Shown here: one piece after another, positions 1 to 7,880 of the stretch | How the letters are laid out: each line of letters starts with the position of its first letter | Numbering within the stretch: the first letter of the stretch is position 1 | Assembly (NCBI GenBank): GCA_041158225.1 | Contig: JBEBBU010000120.1 | Location: 1-8,298 of the forward strand | Source: JBEBBU01 sp041158225 | GTDB lineage: Bacteria; Pseudomonadota; Gammaproteobacteria; Methylococcales; Methylococcaceae | Direction: 5' to 3' | Length of the DNA: 8,298 nt | Notes under the pieces: model-generated | Told to the model about the DNA's origin: nothing | The model's database searches: none | Seen by the model: only the letters and a program-made list of their open reading frames with translations | Position numbers and translations under genes: made by a program

Positions 1-24
1 TGGATATAGGGTGCTACTACGCAT
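1..24 (-). CDS. Possible first codons of the next operon gene (runs off the left edge)
   Basis: After the stop of the NuoM-like gene (TGA 39-37) an ATG lies at 24-22, 12 bases downstream, preceded by GAGG at a distance of 10 bases. The open frame reads M-R-S-S-T-L-Y-P before the edge. Close spacing in the same direction fits a further operon gene, but eight codons cannot identify it, and the true start may lie outside the window. Confidence 0.2.
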
Positions 25-36
25 GACGGATGAGCC

Positions 37-1587
37 TCAATCGGTTGACTGGAAAATATTCAGCGCGTAAGAGGTTGCCTCGCCTTTTGATCCTGATTCA
101 TGAACCTGCTCGAGGATAACATGCAGTGCTGTCTGTCCAAGATGGATCAATTTTTGCGGCACGATGCCTCCTGCGAGCAGAATCATGAGGAGAGGGGACA
201 TGACAAGCCACTCCTTGGGCCGCAGATCCTCCCATATTGAAGATACCGTGAATCTGCAGCTGCCCTGAAAGGTCTGTCGGTAGAGGCGCAGCATGCAGGC
301 TATATTCAGAAGGCTTACAAAAGACGCAAGGATGCCGTATCCGGTGTGCGACCTGAAAATACCCGCCAGCATCATCAGTTCTGCCGGGAAACCCAGTGTG
401 CCAGGCACGGCGATATAGCTTAACAGCAGAAACAGGAATATACCGTGCAAGCGTGGCATGCTGGTAGCCAGGCCGCCAAGATGGATGATTTCATGCGTGC
501 CCGTCCTGTTGTAAAGATAACCTAGCAGTATGAACATGGCGCTACCGGAACAGGCAAAATTCAGCAACTGCAATACTGCACCATCCATGGACCACGCATT
601 GAGCGCAAACAGGGATGCAAATACCATGCCCGCATGGCTTATGCTGACATAAGCCAGGGTGCTACGCAGATTGCTCTGCCTGAGTCCTGCAAGCACAGCG
701 TAAAGCGCGCTCAGAAGGCCTGTTGCCATCAGCCATTGTCCATATTCAAGGCTTTCACTGCCGGCGATTGGGAGAAGCAGGCGTAGCACACCATAGAGTC
801 CGATTTTGAAACTGGTCACCATGGCAATCGCGCCTGCCGGACCCTCCATAGCCAGCACCGGAAGCCAGCCATGCAAAGGCACGATCGGGATCTTGACCAT
901 GAAAGCCAGCAGCATAAGAAGGAAAACCACAGGCTCAACAGAGGAGGCAACAGGGTGATCCAGAAGCGTCAGGTAGTCGAAAGCGTATGGATACTGGTTG
1001 ACCGCGCCATCGACATGAGGCTGGCCAGTTGCCAGCAGCAGAATGGCCAGCAGCAGAGGCAGGCCACCAAGAAACATGAAGAGTCCATAACGGATGGCGG
1101 CATGCTGGCCACGGTAAGACGGGTTGTAGCACATGACCAGCAGCACCACAGGCAGCACCAGCAGTTCCCAGCAGAGAAAGAACATGCCAAGGTCAAGTGA
1201 CACATAAACGCCATTGATCAGTCCATGCAGAAGCATCAGCATTGCAGGTACCAGTCTTGGATGAGAAGGCATGCTATTCCAGCCGGAAACAGTCATGGCC
1301 AGCATCACCAGAGCGTTGATCAACAGGAAAGGCGCAGAAATGCCGTCGACGCCCATGGCAAAACTGAGGTGAAGCTCCCTGGACCATGGCCATTCCTCCA
1401 TCCAGTGGAAACCCGTATGACTGAAATCAGTGCCAGCCATCACCCAGGTTGCCATGAGCAGCTGGAGCAGTTGCAGCGCCAGGAGAGTGGAACGCAGGTA
1501 GCGCTCAGGAAGCATCAGCATCAATATGGCGGCTGCCAGTGGAATGCAGAAAACCGTAAGGCCCAGCACAGGAAATGAGGTGATCAT
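37..1587 (-). CDS. NuoM-like proton-channel (antiporter-type) subunit
   Basis: A 516-residue membrane protein with about fourteen hydrophobic segments and a short polar tail (480-516), close to the size of E. coli NuoM. All four central charged residues of the NuoM proton path can be placed by eye: E141 in FFLCWELLVLPVVLLV (TM5, NuoM E144), K232 in FMVKIPIVPLHGWLP (TM7, K234), K261 in TSFKIGLYGVLRLL (TM8, K265) and E403 in VPGTLGFPAELMML (TM12, E407). The NuoM IKRLIAY block appears as LRSTLAYVSISHAG. By family it should move protons across the cytoplasmic membrane within a larger assembly, here presumably powering or anchoring the DabA unit. The start ATG (1587-1585) shares one base with the upstream stop (TGATG), and the bases before it (GCCTCCC) are no ribosome-binding site, so reinitiation is the likely way of translation. 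No quinone-site subunit is next to it in the window. Confidence 0.92.
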   Translation of the reverse strand: MITSFPVLGLTVFCIPLAAAILMLMLPERYLRSTLLALQLLQLLMATWVMAGTDFSHTGFHWMEEWPWSRELHLSFAMGVDGISAPFLLINALVMLAMTVSGWNSMPSHPRLVPAMLMLLHGLINGVYVSLDLGMFFLCWELLVLPVVLLVMCYNPSYRGQHAAIRYGLFMFLGGLPLLLAILLLATGQPHVDGAVNQYPYAFDYLTLLDHPVASSVEPVVFLLMLLAFMVKIPIVPLHGWLPVLAMEGPAGAIAMVTSFKIGLYGVLRLLLPIAGSESLEYGQWLMATGLLSALYAVLAGLRQSNLRSTLAYVSISHAGMVFASLFALNAWSMDGAVLQLLNFACSGSAMFILLGYLYNRTGTHEIIHLGGLATSMPRLHGIFLFLLLSYIAVPGTLGFPAELMMLAGIFRSHTGYGILASFVSLLNIACMLRLYRQTFQGSCRFTVSSIWEDLRPKEWLVMSPLLMILLAGGIVPQKLIHLGQTALHVILEQVHESGSKGEATSYALNIFQSTD

Positions 1588-1589
1588 CA
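1585..1589 (-). promoter_or_regulatory. TGATG stop-start overlap coupling the two NuoM/N-like genes
   Basis: The TGA stop of the divergent NuoM/N-like gene (1589-1587) shares its A with the ATG start of the NuoM-like gene (1587-1585). The bases just upstream on the minus strand (GGATGCCTCCC) are pyrimidine-rich and contain no Shine-Dalgarno match. The downstream gene is therefore probably translated by ribosomes that terminate and restart here, which would keep the two membrane subunits in a fixed ratio. Confidence 0.6.
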
Positions 1590-3074
1590 GGGAGGCATCC
1601 GCTCGGGCTGGCTATGGTGTGGAGTTGCTGGTTGCAGCATCTGCATCCAGTACTGACTGGTCATTCCCGAAAGCAGCAGCCATGCAGAAAAAGCCAGCAC
1701 TAGCAGTGTCTCGGTGACGGGAACCTTGATGACCAGCATTTCAAGTCTGGATTCAATCCGCTTTGCGAGATACTGTCGCTGGAACGACCATAAAAGAAAA
1801 GCGGTGGTCATGACATGGGTAACGCCAACACCTATCGCCATGAGCCAGTAGCCACCAGTCACAAGTCCTTCGACAAGCAGATGCGCGCCATCAAATCCTC
1901 CGGTACCTGGCATGGCAACAGCGCCCAGCGTGCTGACCAGAAACAGGAGACCAGCTTGTGGGCTGGATGAAAACAGTCCTCCCATTCTCGGGATAAGCAT
2001 GGTTCTGCTGCGTTTTGCACTCATATGTGTAGCCACGAGCAGGCCGCCAGCTGCCAGTCCATACTGTACTGCCAGAATGGTACAGCCAGTGCTGGCGCTG
2101 ATGTTGAGTGCAAAAAGGCCCAGCATGATAATGCCGCTCTGACTGACAAAAGCATAGGCCAGCTGCTTCATGGCATGGATCTGGATCAGCGCCAGTACAG
2201 CACCATACAGCGCACCGCTTATTCCCAGTATGCGTATGAAGGGTGCATTGTAGGTAACAGCATCTGCAAGTGCTGGTTTGATAAAACGTAGCAGAAGATA
2301 AATGCCTGATTTATTGCCTATCAGCAGTAATGGCAGCAGCACCCCACGCTGACTAGCCAGCCAGGAAGGTAGCCAGTGGTGAAAGGGAAACTGTCCGACC
2401 CTGAAGCAGAGCCCGTAAAAGAACAGGAAAAAAAGTATGTTTTGGGACTTTGCATCCATTGGGTGGGCAGCAAGTACTTCAGGGCTGCTCTCCCATGATC
2501 CTGTTGCTGCGTGAACCCAGGTGAACAGGATCAGGGCAGCCAGCAGCATAAGGCCCTGCCCAAGCAGGAGTTGTCGTCTGATGGGGATCCGGGTCGCTGG
2601 ATCACCGCCAATCCAGTAGAGAATGGCAAGGAGCCCCAGCGTATCTATGGCCATGAATTGCACCAGATCCTGGATCATAAACCCTGCTGTCAGCTGAGCC
2701 TGAACCAGGAAAAGCAGCACCAGTCCGGCTTCACCTCGTGGAAACATTTTTTCTGAAGGCGCGTATACAAGAGCGGCCAGTGCCAGAAGATGTGACACCA
2801 GCATGAACAGCAGGCTGGTCCCGTCAATCGCAAATGTGATGGTCATGCCAGGCAGTATCAGCCAGCGGCTCAGGTATTGCGTATTACCAGAAGAACTGTC
2901 GAAACCCAGTATCATGGAAACGATCAGCAGCAGTTGCAGTAGCAGGATGCCGGTACCGACATGCCTGCCTATTGAAGATGTTCCAGTTCTGGCTGAACAC
3001 AGGGCTCCTGCCATTGGCATCATGATCAGGGCAACAGGCACCGCCGTATTGAGACTTAAGCCGCCGTTATGCAT
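1587..3074 (-). CDS. Divergent NuoM/NuoN-like antiporter subunit
   Basis: A 495-residue membrane protein with about fourteen hydrophobic segments, the core fold of complex I antiporter subunits (E. coli NuoM 509, NuoN 485 residues). The TM7-TM8 region FRVGQFPFHHWLP then NKSGIYLLLRF parallels NuoM VKMPMVPLHGWLP and LLKTAAYGLLRF, and the TM12 signature appears as MPGTGGFDGAH. Placing the NuoM key residues by eye: TM5 Glu (E144) is D144, TM7 Lys (K234) is R225, TM8 Lys (K265) is kept as K255, and TM12 Glu (E407) is A397, with D395 two residues away. K303 lies in the MKQLAYAFVSQSG block that corresponds to NuoM IKRLIAY. The start ATG is 2 bases after the dabB-like stop with no clear ribosome-binding site, so coupled translation is likely; the stop overlaps the next start by one base. 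It probably belongs to the same complex, either as a structural spacer or as a channel with altered chemistry. Whether it is closer to NuoM or NuoN is uncertain. Confidence 0.85.
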   Translation of the reverse strand: MHNGGLSLNTAVPVALIMMPMAGALCSARTGTSSIGRHVGTGILLLQLLLIVSMILGFDSSSGNTQYLSRWLILPGMTITFAIDGTSLLFMLVSHLLALAALVYAPSEKMFPRGEAGLVLLFLVQAQLTAGFMIQDLVQFMAIDTLGLLAILYWIGGDPATRIPIRRQLLLGQGLMLLAALILFTWVHAATGSWESSPEVLAAHPMDAKSQNILFFLFFYGLCFRVGQFPFHHWLPSWLASQRGVLLPLLLIGNKSGIYLLLRFIKPALADAVTYNAPFIRILGISGALYGAVLALIQIHAMKQLAYAFVSQSGIIMLGLFALNISASTGCTILAVQYGLAAGGLLVATHMSAKRSRTMLIPRMGGLFSSSPQAGLLFLVSTLGAVAMPGTGGFDGAHLLVEGLVTGGYWLMAIGVGVTHVMTTAFLLWSFQRQYLAKRIESRLEMLVIKVPVTETLLVLAFSAWLLLSGMTSQYWMQMLQPATPHHSQPERMPP

Positions 3075-3076
3075 GT

Positions 3077-4660
3077 TCAGTTAACCAGAAGCAGGGTAAT
3101 CATGATGATCAGCAGCAGATAGCGCATCTCCGCAAACAGCTGTTCGCCATGCTGCAGTATTTTTCCGATGGATCTGGCCTGAATCCATAGTTCATATCCC
3201 AGACCTCCAATGACAAGTCTGTCTTCAAACCAGTGCAAGGCACCGCCAAAGTACTGTAGCAGTTTACCCGGCAAACCACTGATGGCATAGCCGTCCTCGC
3301 TGGACTGGATGCCAGCTGCCAGGAGTTTCTCTTCTCTTTCTGCAAGACCTGAAAAAGTTTGCAGTGATCTGGCAGGAAGACCGACAATCCTTTCAAGTAC
3401 CCGTTGCTCGAAACGGAAAACATCACCGGCAAAAGCCTCTACCGGCCTCACCAGAACTTTTACCAGAAATGGCTCCAGCCCAAAACCGCATTGGCATAGC
3501 CGGTAGAACGATCCATGCGTGGCCACCCAGCGTGGTGGAGACACTGTATAGCGCCAATCGCCTATTTTGGCCATGAATGATGGAGCAAGAAAAAACTGGT
3601 ACCCCCTGAATACTGCATGTGCCATCATGTGAGCAAATCCCAGTTCAGCCAGACCTGCCCCCATAAGTACAAAGTTGCATCCTAACTGGGTGATACCAGC
3701 AAAGACCAGCGTTCCTTTCACATGCGTCTGTATCAGACCACAGGCGCCGCCATAAAAGGCAGTCAGAAGGCCAAGCATGACCAGTCCCAGCCGCAATTCG
3801 GGATGATTGTCCAGTAGCGGCTGATACCGGTAAAGCATATAGCATCCCGCATGCGTCATCAGGGCACCGTAAGAAATGGCACTGGATGGTGTTGGACCGT
3901 CCATGGCTTTGGGTAACCAGAATGAAAAAGGCAACTGGCCTGATTTGACGATAACCGGAAGCAGTAGTAGGAATAAGATAATGATCTGTTGACTCTGGTC
4001 AAGCTCTGTCAGTGCAGGTGCAAGCCCAGACCAGTCAAGGCTGTACGGCGGTCTGCTCCATACGAGTAGCAGGCCTGTGGCAAGCAACCAGCCCAATCCA
4101 CCCAGCCTGTTCACAAGATAGACTGCCCTGGCATTATCAGCAGCCGTGTCTCTTGCAGGATTGTAGGCGATCAGCAGGTAAGAGGCCAGACTGGCCAATT
4201 CCCATCCCATCACGGTAACCGGCACACTGGCAGCGAAACAGATGAACTGCATGGCGGTAAGCAACAACAGCATGGCGGTATGGAATCTGAAGTAACCACG
4301 TTCGCGGTGAAGGTAATCAGAGGAAAATCGGGCAGCAAGCCAGCTGAAAAAGAGTATCAACGCGCTGAAGATCAGTCCATGTATATCGCTGCGCAGACTG
4401 AAAGTCATGACAAGCTGATCCGTAGCAAGCCAGTCAAGCGAAAAGGAGGGGGATGATTCACTGTCAGCCATTATCCATGACTGCTGTACAAGCATAAGCC
4501 ATGCGATGACTGAAATGACATGTATCCAATGCAGGACATGAGCTAACTTTTTTTCATCGTTTTCCTGTGATAAATGTCCCGTCAGCATGCATGTTGCGAG
4601 CATAACGGCACCGGCGAGCGGCAGCGTAGTCAGTATCAGTAGCATGGTAGCTGTCAGCAT
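3077..4660 (-). CDS. dabB: NuoL/DabB-like antiporter subunit with a shortened membrane domain
   Basis: A 527-residue membrane protein of the proton-antiporter family (PF00361-type), and the likely membrane partner of DabA. About eleven hydrophobic segments lie between residues 1 and 365. Aligned by eye to E. coli NuoL with a constant offset of ten, it keeps E154 (NuoL E144, in GWELASLASYLL), R185 (R175), K239 (K229, in VKSGQLPFSFWLP), K315 (K305), H344 and H348 (H334, H338). Substitutions are G188 for D178, Y264 for H254 and R352 for K342. After about residue 365 the TM9-TM14 segments of NuoL are absent. Instead a mostly polar, amphipathic stretch follows (390-510) with VKVLVRPV, resembling the start of the NuoL C-terminal tail, then a last membrane helix (513-526). 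The reading frame shows no stop or frameshift to explain the loss. It starts 14 bases after dabA, with a weak GGA upstream, and ends 2 bases before the next gene. The symbol is by position and family; DabB proteins in general are divergent NuoL/MrpA relatives. Confidence 0.85.
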   Translation of the reverse strand: MLTATMLLILTTLPLAGAVMLATCMLTGHLSQENDEKKLAHVLHWIHVISVIAWLMLVQQSWIMADSESSPSFSLDWLATDQLVMTFSLRSDIHGLIFSALILFFSWLAARFSSDYLHRERGYFRFHTAMLLLLTAMQFICFAASVPVTVMGWELASLASYLLIAYNPARDTAADNARAVYLVNRLGGLGWLLATGLLLVWSRPPYSLDWSGLAPALTELDQSQQIIILFLLLLPVIVKSGQLPFSFWLPKAMDGPTPSSAISYGALMTHAGCYMLYRYQPLLDNHPELRLGLVMLGLLTAFYGGACGLIQTHVKGTLVFAGITQLGCNFVLMGAGLAELGFAHMMAHAVFRGYQFFLAPSFMAKIGDWRYTVSPPRWVATHGSFYRLCQCGFGLEPFLVKVLVRPVEAFAGDVFRFEQRVLERIVGLPARSLQTFSGLAEREEKLLAAGIQSSEDGYAISGLPGKLLQYFGGALHWFEDRLVIGGLGYELWIQARSIGKILQHGEQLFAEMRYLLLIIMITLLLVN

Positions 4661-4674
4661 ATTTCAATCCGTGG

Positions 4675-7600
4675 CTAGGGATACTCTGCGTGAATCAGGG
4701 CGGGCTGGAGCAGCTGGCTGCTCCTGATGCACCAGGCCAGCGATGATGCTGCTACGGGTAGGGCTTCACCAGCCTGGGGATCCTGCCATTTGCTGAAACC
4801 AAGGGAAGGATGAAACTCGTAGAGGGTGTTGTGTTCAGGGTGAAGAACAGCCAGTGTCACCCACAGCCCTCCCAGCAGTTCCTGGAGTGATGGCTGTTTC
4901 TGATAGATCTGCGCAACAATTTCGGGATAGTGTTCGACAACCACCAGAAGACGCATGGGCTCATGTACCTCCACCATCTGCTGGGGCAGTCCGGTACGCA
5001 GATCACTCGAACTACCCTCCATGATGCCGAACCAGCCAGTCAGATTATGCGGCACCTTTGAGCCACAGCCAAAGGCTGCATTGTTGATAGTAGAGAAATA
5101 GTACTCAAGATTGATGCCGGCGCCTACTGGGGTGGCTGCCAGTAGCAGTGCCTCCAGTACATGACCATCAGGATCCTGGGTGCAGTCATAGGAAAGAAGA
5201 AAGCTTCGCCGGTCGAGAAAAATGCCGCGCGTGACTGCCCGGCGCCCGATAATGGCCGATGCATTGCCTGCATGCCCAAGCTCTGGCCTGGGCTGGTTAA
5301 GACTAAAGGCACGCCTGAAAACATGCTGTAGTGCATCCAGGGGGGTGACTGCAGATGCGGATGCAAAGCGCCGGCAGCGCTCAAGTGCTGACAGGCTGCG
5401 CGCCCTGTCCATGAAGGCAAGCCTTGATTGCCATTCGGCATGCTCGGTATTGGGTAATGCTTCGGTGTCGAAATAGTTAATTTCATCAGTACATGTATCA
5501 TGCTCAGCACCGATAAAACGGGTGTCTGGCGGAATCTCGATGCTGTACTGATGTAGCAGTTGCGCCCTGACTTCATGATCATTAGCCATGCCGGCAAATG
5601 CTCTTGCATTGGGTCCACCCGGTCGTCCGCTACAGGCACCGCAATGGTAAGCAGCCTGATGTGGATTGTTACTGGTGGTTGATCCATGCCCAAGGATAAT
5701 GACCCACGGGGCAAAATTGCGGGTCAAGCCTATCGTCCGCAATACACCTGCCACTCTGGCCGCCTGCTCATCCACCGTAAATCCTGAATGCAAAAGACTG
5801 GCATTCTGGCTATCGGCAGCAGATGCATGAATATTCATGCGGGTAACAGGCTTGGGATAGAACGCATCAGCCAGTTTCGACTGTATATGCGCTCTTGCCG
5901 AGGGAAACAGGAGTTGTCCCAGACTTTCCAGAAGCGCGACTGGACTCAGTAGCACTGTGCCTGTAATGGCCCTTAACAGACCACGGTTCGGCAGCGCCAG
6001 CATCACGGCGTTGCCCATGCGTTCTGCGTCAAGCCCTGAAACATAACGTCTGGCTGCCGTATGGCCATTCCCGGTCCCGGTTGCCGTTTCCTCAATCTTA
6101 TGTCCCGGCTTGACGACAACGGGGCAAAGGTCATCACTGTCGGTAGCACCCAGTGCAGTAAAGCGCATGGCCACGCCAAAGAAACCCGCCACACCAAATG
6201 TCTGGATACTGGCATCCATCTCTTCCAGATGGCGTCGCATGGATTCTTCCCGTTCATCCATGCAGAATACAGTCTGTAATGAAGGTCGCTCTGGTACTGG
6301 CGCAGGATAACTGCGGTGCGGATTCTCTAGCAGGGCGTGAAACAGCCGTTCCCGGTACTGAAGTTCATAGGCACACAACCATAGGTAGCTGCGTTTCTCC
6401 TGGGTTAGTCCTGTGGTCGCCTCCAGCAGTGCATAGACCTGTCCTGCATCCAGTTGTGCCATAGCCCGATGCCCAAAACCAAGATGCTGGGCTACCTGGA
6501 AAAGCCGCCATGCGCCATTCCATGGGTTATGCATACCCGAAACTGCATCTACTGCATCTCCGGATGGGCGTATCTGGTATATCTCATATGCCACCTGCTT
6601 CCACGCATGTTCCCTGCGGTTTTTATGATCGCTGGCCAGCTGCAACAGTTCAGCACAACGGTGAGCGAGGTGCTCCGGAAGTACTGTTGAAAAATGATGG
6701 AAGCGGACATAGAACTCATGATAGTGGCGGGTAAAATAGTGCCTGATTTTTTCCAGGCCGGCACCAATGCCCCAGATATGGCGGGTTAGATGTTCCATGT
6801 TCATGCGATCCAGTAAAAGCCTGATCGCAAGATAGTCAACAAGACTGGCAGGGGCCTCCCGGTTGGCTGGATAATCCTGATGGTGGTGGCGCCAGTTGAA
6901 CATGCCTGCCCACCCGGGAAATTCCAGCGCCAGACTTTCGAGATAGGCTTCCCAGTCTTTCCTTGCAATTTCCCTGGCATGCAACTCGCGTAGCACCACA
7001 GTCATTGCATCGTCCTCAGCATCTGTATGACAGGCATAAGCTTGACTGAAGGCCGCAAAAAATCCATTTTTCCTGCCAGGCAGGCTCCAGGCTGCGTAAC
7101 CCTCATCAAGGTAAGCTGCAGAAGCTGCAAACAGATCCTGCCTGGACTGCGCGGTGACATCAATGCCCGTGAGGCGTTGGATAAGCCTGCTCAGTGTCAG
7201 ATTGTCCCCGATATTGCCCATCAGCGACTCCAGATGGCCAAGCGCTTCCTCCCTGAGCGGAACAGCGGCAACTTCACAGGCATTCTCATGCTTGCCCGTC
7301 ATTTTAAGGCACTGTTGCCACAGCGCTTGCAGGGGATGCTGGCTATCCTGCAGTCCGGTAGTGCGGCAGGTATCGATGATCTGTTTGCGGGCTACGGCAC
7401 TAACTGTGCCTGCAAACTGCCCCAGAGCATGCTGTTCGTGAATGCGCCAGTTCAGTTCAGTGGGTGTAAGGCTTTGTATGTTGACTGTCATACAGATGAA
7501 GTTGACATCGTTTCTGCTGATTTTGCGCCCATCAACCTCCAGAACACATGCATTCTCATGCTCTGGAAGATGCGTGGCAAGCACCCGTTTCAGGCCTGCT

Positions 7601-7869
7601 TCGTCTATCCTGCCCTGGCGAAACTGCTGGCAGAATACCTCGTCAGCCCAGTAAGGATACTGTCCGGTGGCATGCCAGGCGGCCGCAAGCGCTTCTTCAA
7701 ACGGAAGATGCTGAAAACCATGTAGCGTATTGTGATGAACGAAATGCCTGAGCGGTGCCTGACCGGGTAGAATGTGATGCAGATGATCAATGACTGCCGC
7801 GAAGTGCTTTCTTTCTGTTTCACTGGCTACATACTTATCCCCGTCGCCATGGCGTGATGTCAGTGTCAT
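4675..7869 (-). CDS. dabA: DabA-type inorganic-carbon transporter subunit (DUF2309/UPF0753), long form
   Basis: A 1064-residue soluble protein of the DUF2309/UPF0753 family. Family members pair with an antiporter-like membrane subunit (DabB) to drive one-way CO2 hydration to bicarbonate at the cytoplasmic membrane. The beta-carbonic-anhydrase-like zinc site is readable: C536 and D538 in VFCMDEREESMRRH, H728 in ILGHGS, and C743 in YHCGACSGRPGG. The H-to-C distance of 15 residues matches the H524/C539 pair recalled for Halothiobacillus DabA. Other family blocks are LRHFVHHNTLHGFQHLPFEEA (about 40-60), FIGAEHDTCTDE (785-796), and HNLTGWFGIMEG followed by DLRTGLPQQMVEVHEPMRL (941-973). No signal peptide or membrane helix is seen. 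It is longer than the roughly 830-residue Halothiobacillus protein, mainly before C536, as in other long-form members. The ATG at 7869 lies 11 bases after the upstream stop and has only a weak ribosome-binding site, suggesting translational coupling. The dabB-like gene begins 14 bases after the stop. The family call is very secure; the transport role here is inferred. Confidence 0.95.
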   Translation of the reverse strand: MTLTSRHGDGDKYVASETERKHFAAVIDHLHHILPGQAPLRHFVHHNTLHGFQHLPFEEALAAAWHATGQYPYWADEVFCQQFRQGRIDEAGLKRVLATHLPEHENACVLEVDGRKISRNDVNFICMTVNIQSLTPTELNWRIHEQHALGQFAGTVSAVARKQIIDTCRTTGLQDSQHPLQALWQQCLKMTGKHENACEVAAVPLREEALGHLESLMGNIGDNLTLSRLIQRLTGIDVTAQSRQDLFAASAAYLDEGYAAWSLPGRKNGFFAAFSQAYACHTDAEDDAMTVVLRELHAREIARKDWEAYLESLALEFPGWAGMFNWRHHHQDYPANREAPASLVDYLAIRLLLDRMNMEHLTRHIWGIGAGLEKIRHYFTRHYHEFYVRFHHFSTVLPEHLAHRCAELLQLASDHKNRREHAWKQVAYEIYQIRPSGDAVDAVSGMHNPWNGAWRLFQVAQHLGFGHRAMAQLDAGQVYALLEATTGLTQEKRSYLWLCAYELQYRERLFHALLENPHRSYPAPVPERPSLQTVFCMDEREESMRRHLEEMDASIQTFGVAGFFGVAMRFTALGATDSDDLCPVVVKPGHKIEETATGTGNGHTAARRYVSGLDAERMGNAVMLALPNRGLLRAITGTVLLSPVALLESLGQLLFPSARAHIQSKLADAFYPKPVTRMNIHASAADSQNASLLHSGFTVDEQAARVAGVLRTIGLTRNFAPWVIILGHGSTTSNNPHQAAYHCGACSGRPGGPNARAFAGMANDHEVRAQLLHQYSIEIPPDTRFIGAEHDTCTDEINYFDTEALPNTEHAEWQSRLAFMDRARSLSALERCRRFASASAVTPLDALQHVFRRAFSLNQPRPELGHAGNASAIIGRRAVTRGIFLDRRSFLLSYDCTQDPDGHVLEALLLAATPVGAGINLEYYFSTINNAAFGCGSKVPHNLTGWFGIMEGSSSDLRTGLPQQMVEVHEPMRLLVVVEHYPEIVAQIYQKQPSLQELLGGLWVTLAVLHPEHNTLYEFHPSLGFSKWQDPQAGEALPVAASSLAWCIRSSQLLQPALIHAEYP
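5825..5840. repeat. Perfect 16-base palindrome inside dabA
   Basis: GCATGAATATTCATGC is its own reverse complement and lies within the dabA codons for M-N-I-H-A (about residues 678-682). A perfect 16-base palindrome is expected about 0.13 times by chance in a window this long. It has no loop, so it is a better candidate for a dimeric protein-binding site than for an RNA hairpin, but it may be accidental. Confidence 0.5.
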
Positions 7870-7880
7870 GGTGAATGTTC

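Noticed and set aside
1029..1175. Runs of CAGCAG resembling a triplet repeat
   Set aside because: They are leucine CTG codons of membrane helices read on the opposite strand, not a true tandem repeat.
3109..3432. Possible frameshift at the 3' end of the dabB-like gene, to explain the missing membrane helices
   Set aside because: The alternative frame here does not encode hydrophobic helices, whereas the main frame gives a NuoL-like C-terminal tail and final membrane helix, so the short form appears genuine.
5124..5714. Alternative minus-strand frame of 196 codons inside dabA
   Set aside because: The dabA frame carries the conserved zinc-site and C-terminal motifs across the same bases; the alternative frame resembles no family.
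7027..7725. Open frame of 232 codons on the plus strand
   Set aside because: It lies antisense to dabA in a region of clear DabA family sequence, has no recognisable motifs or ribosome-binding site, and overlaps several other plus-strand frames; a by-product of codon bias.
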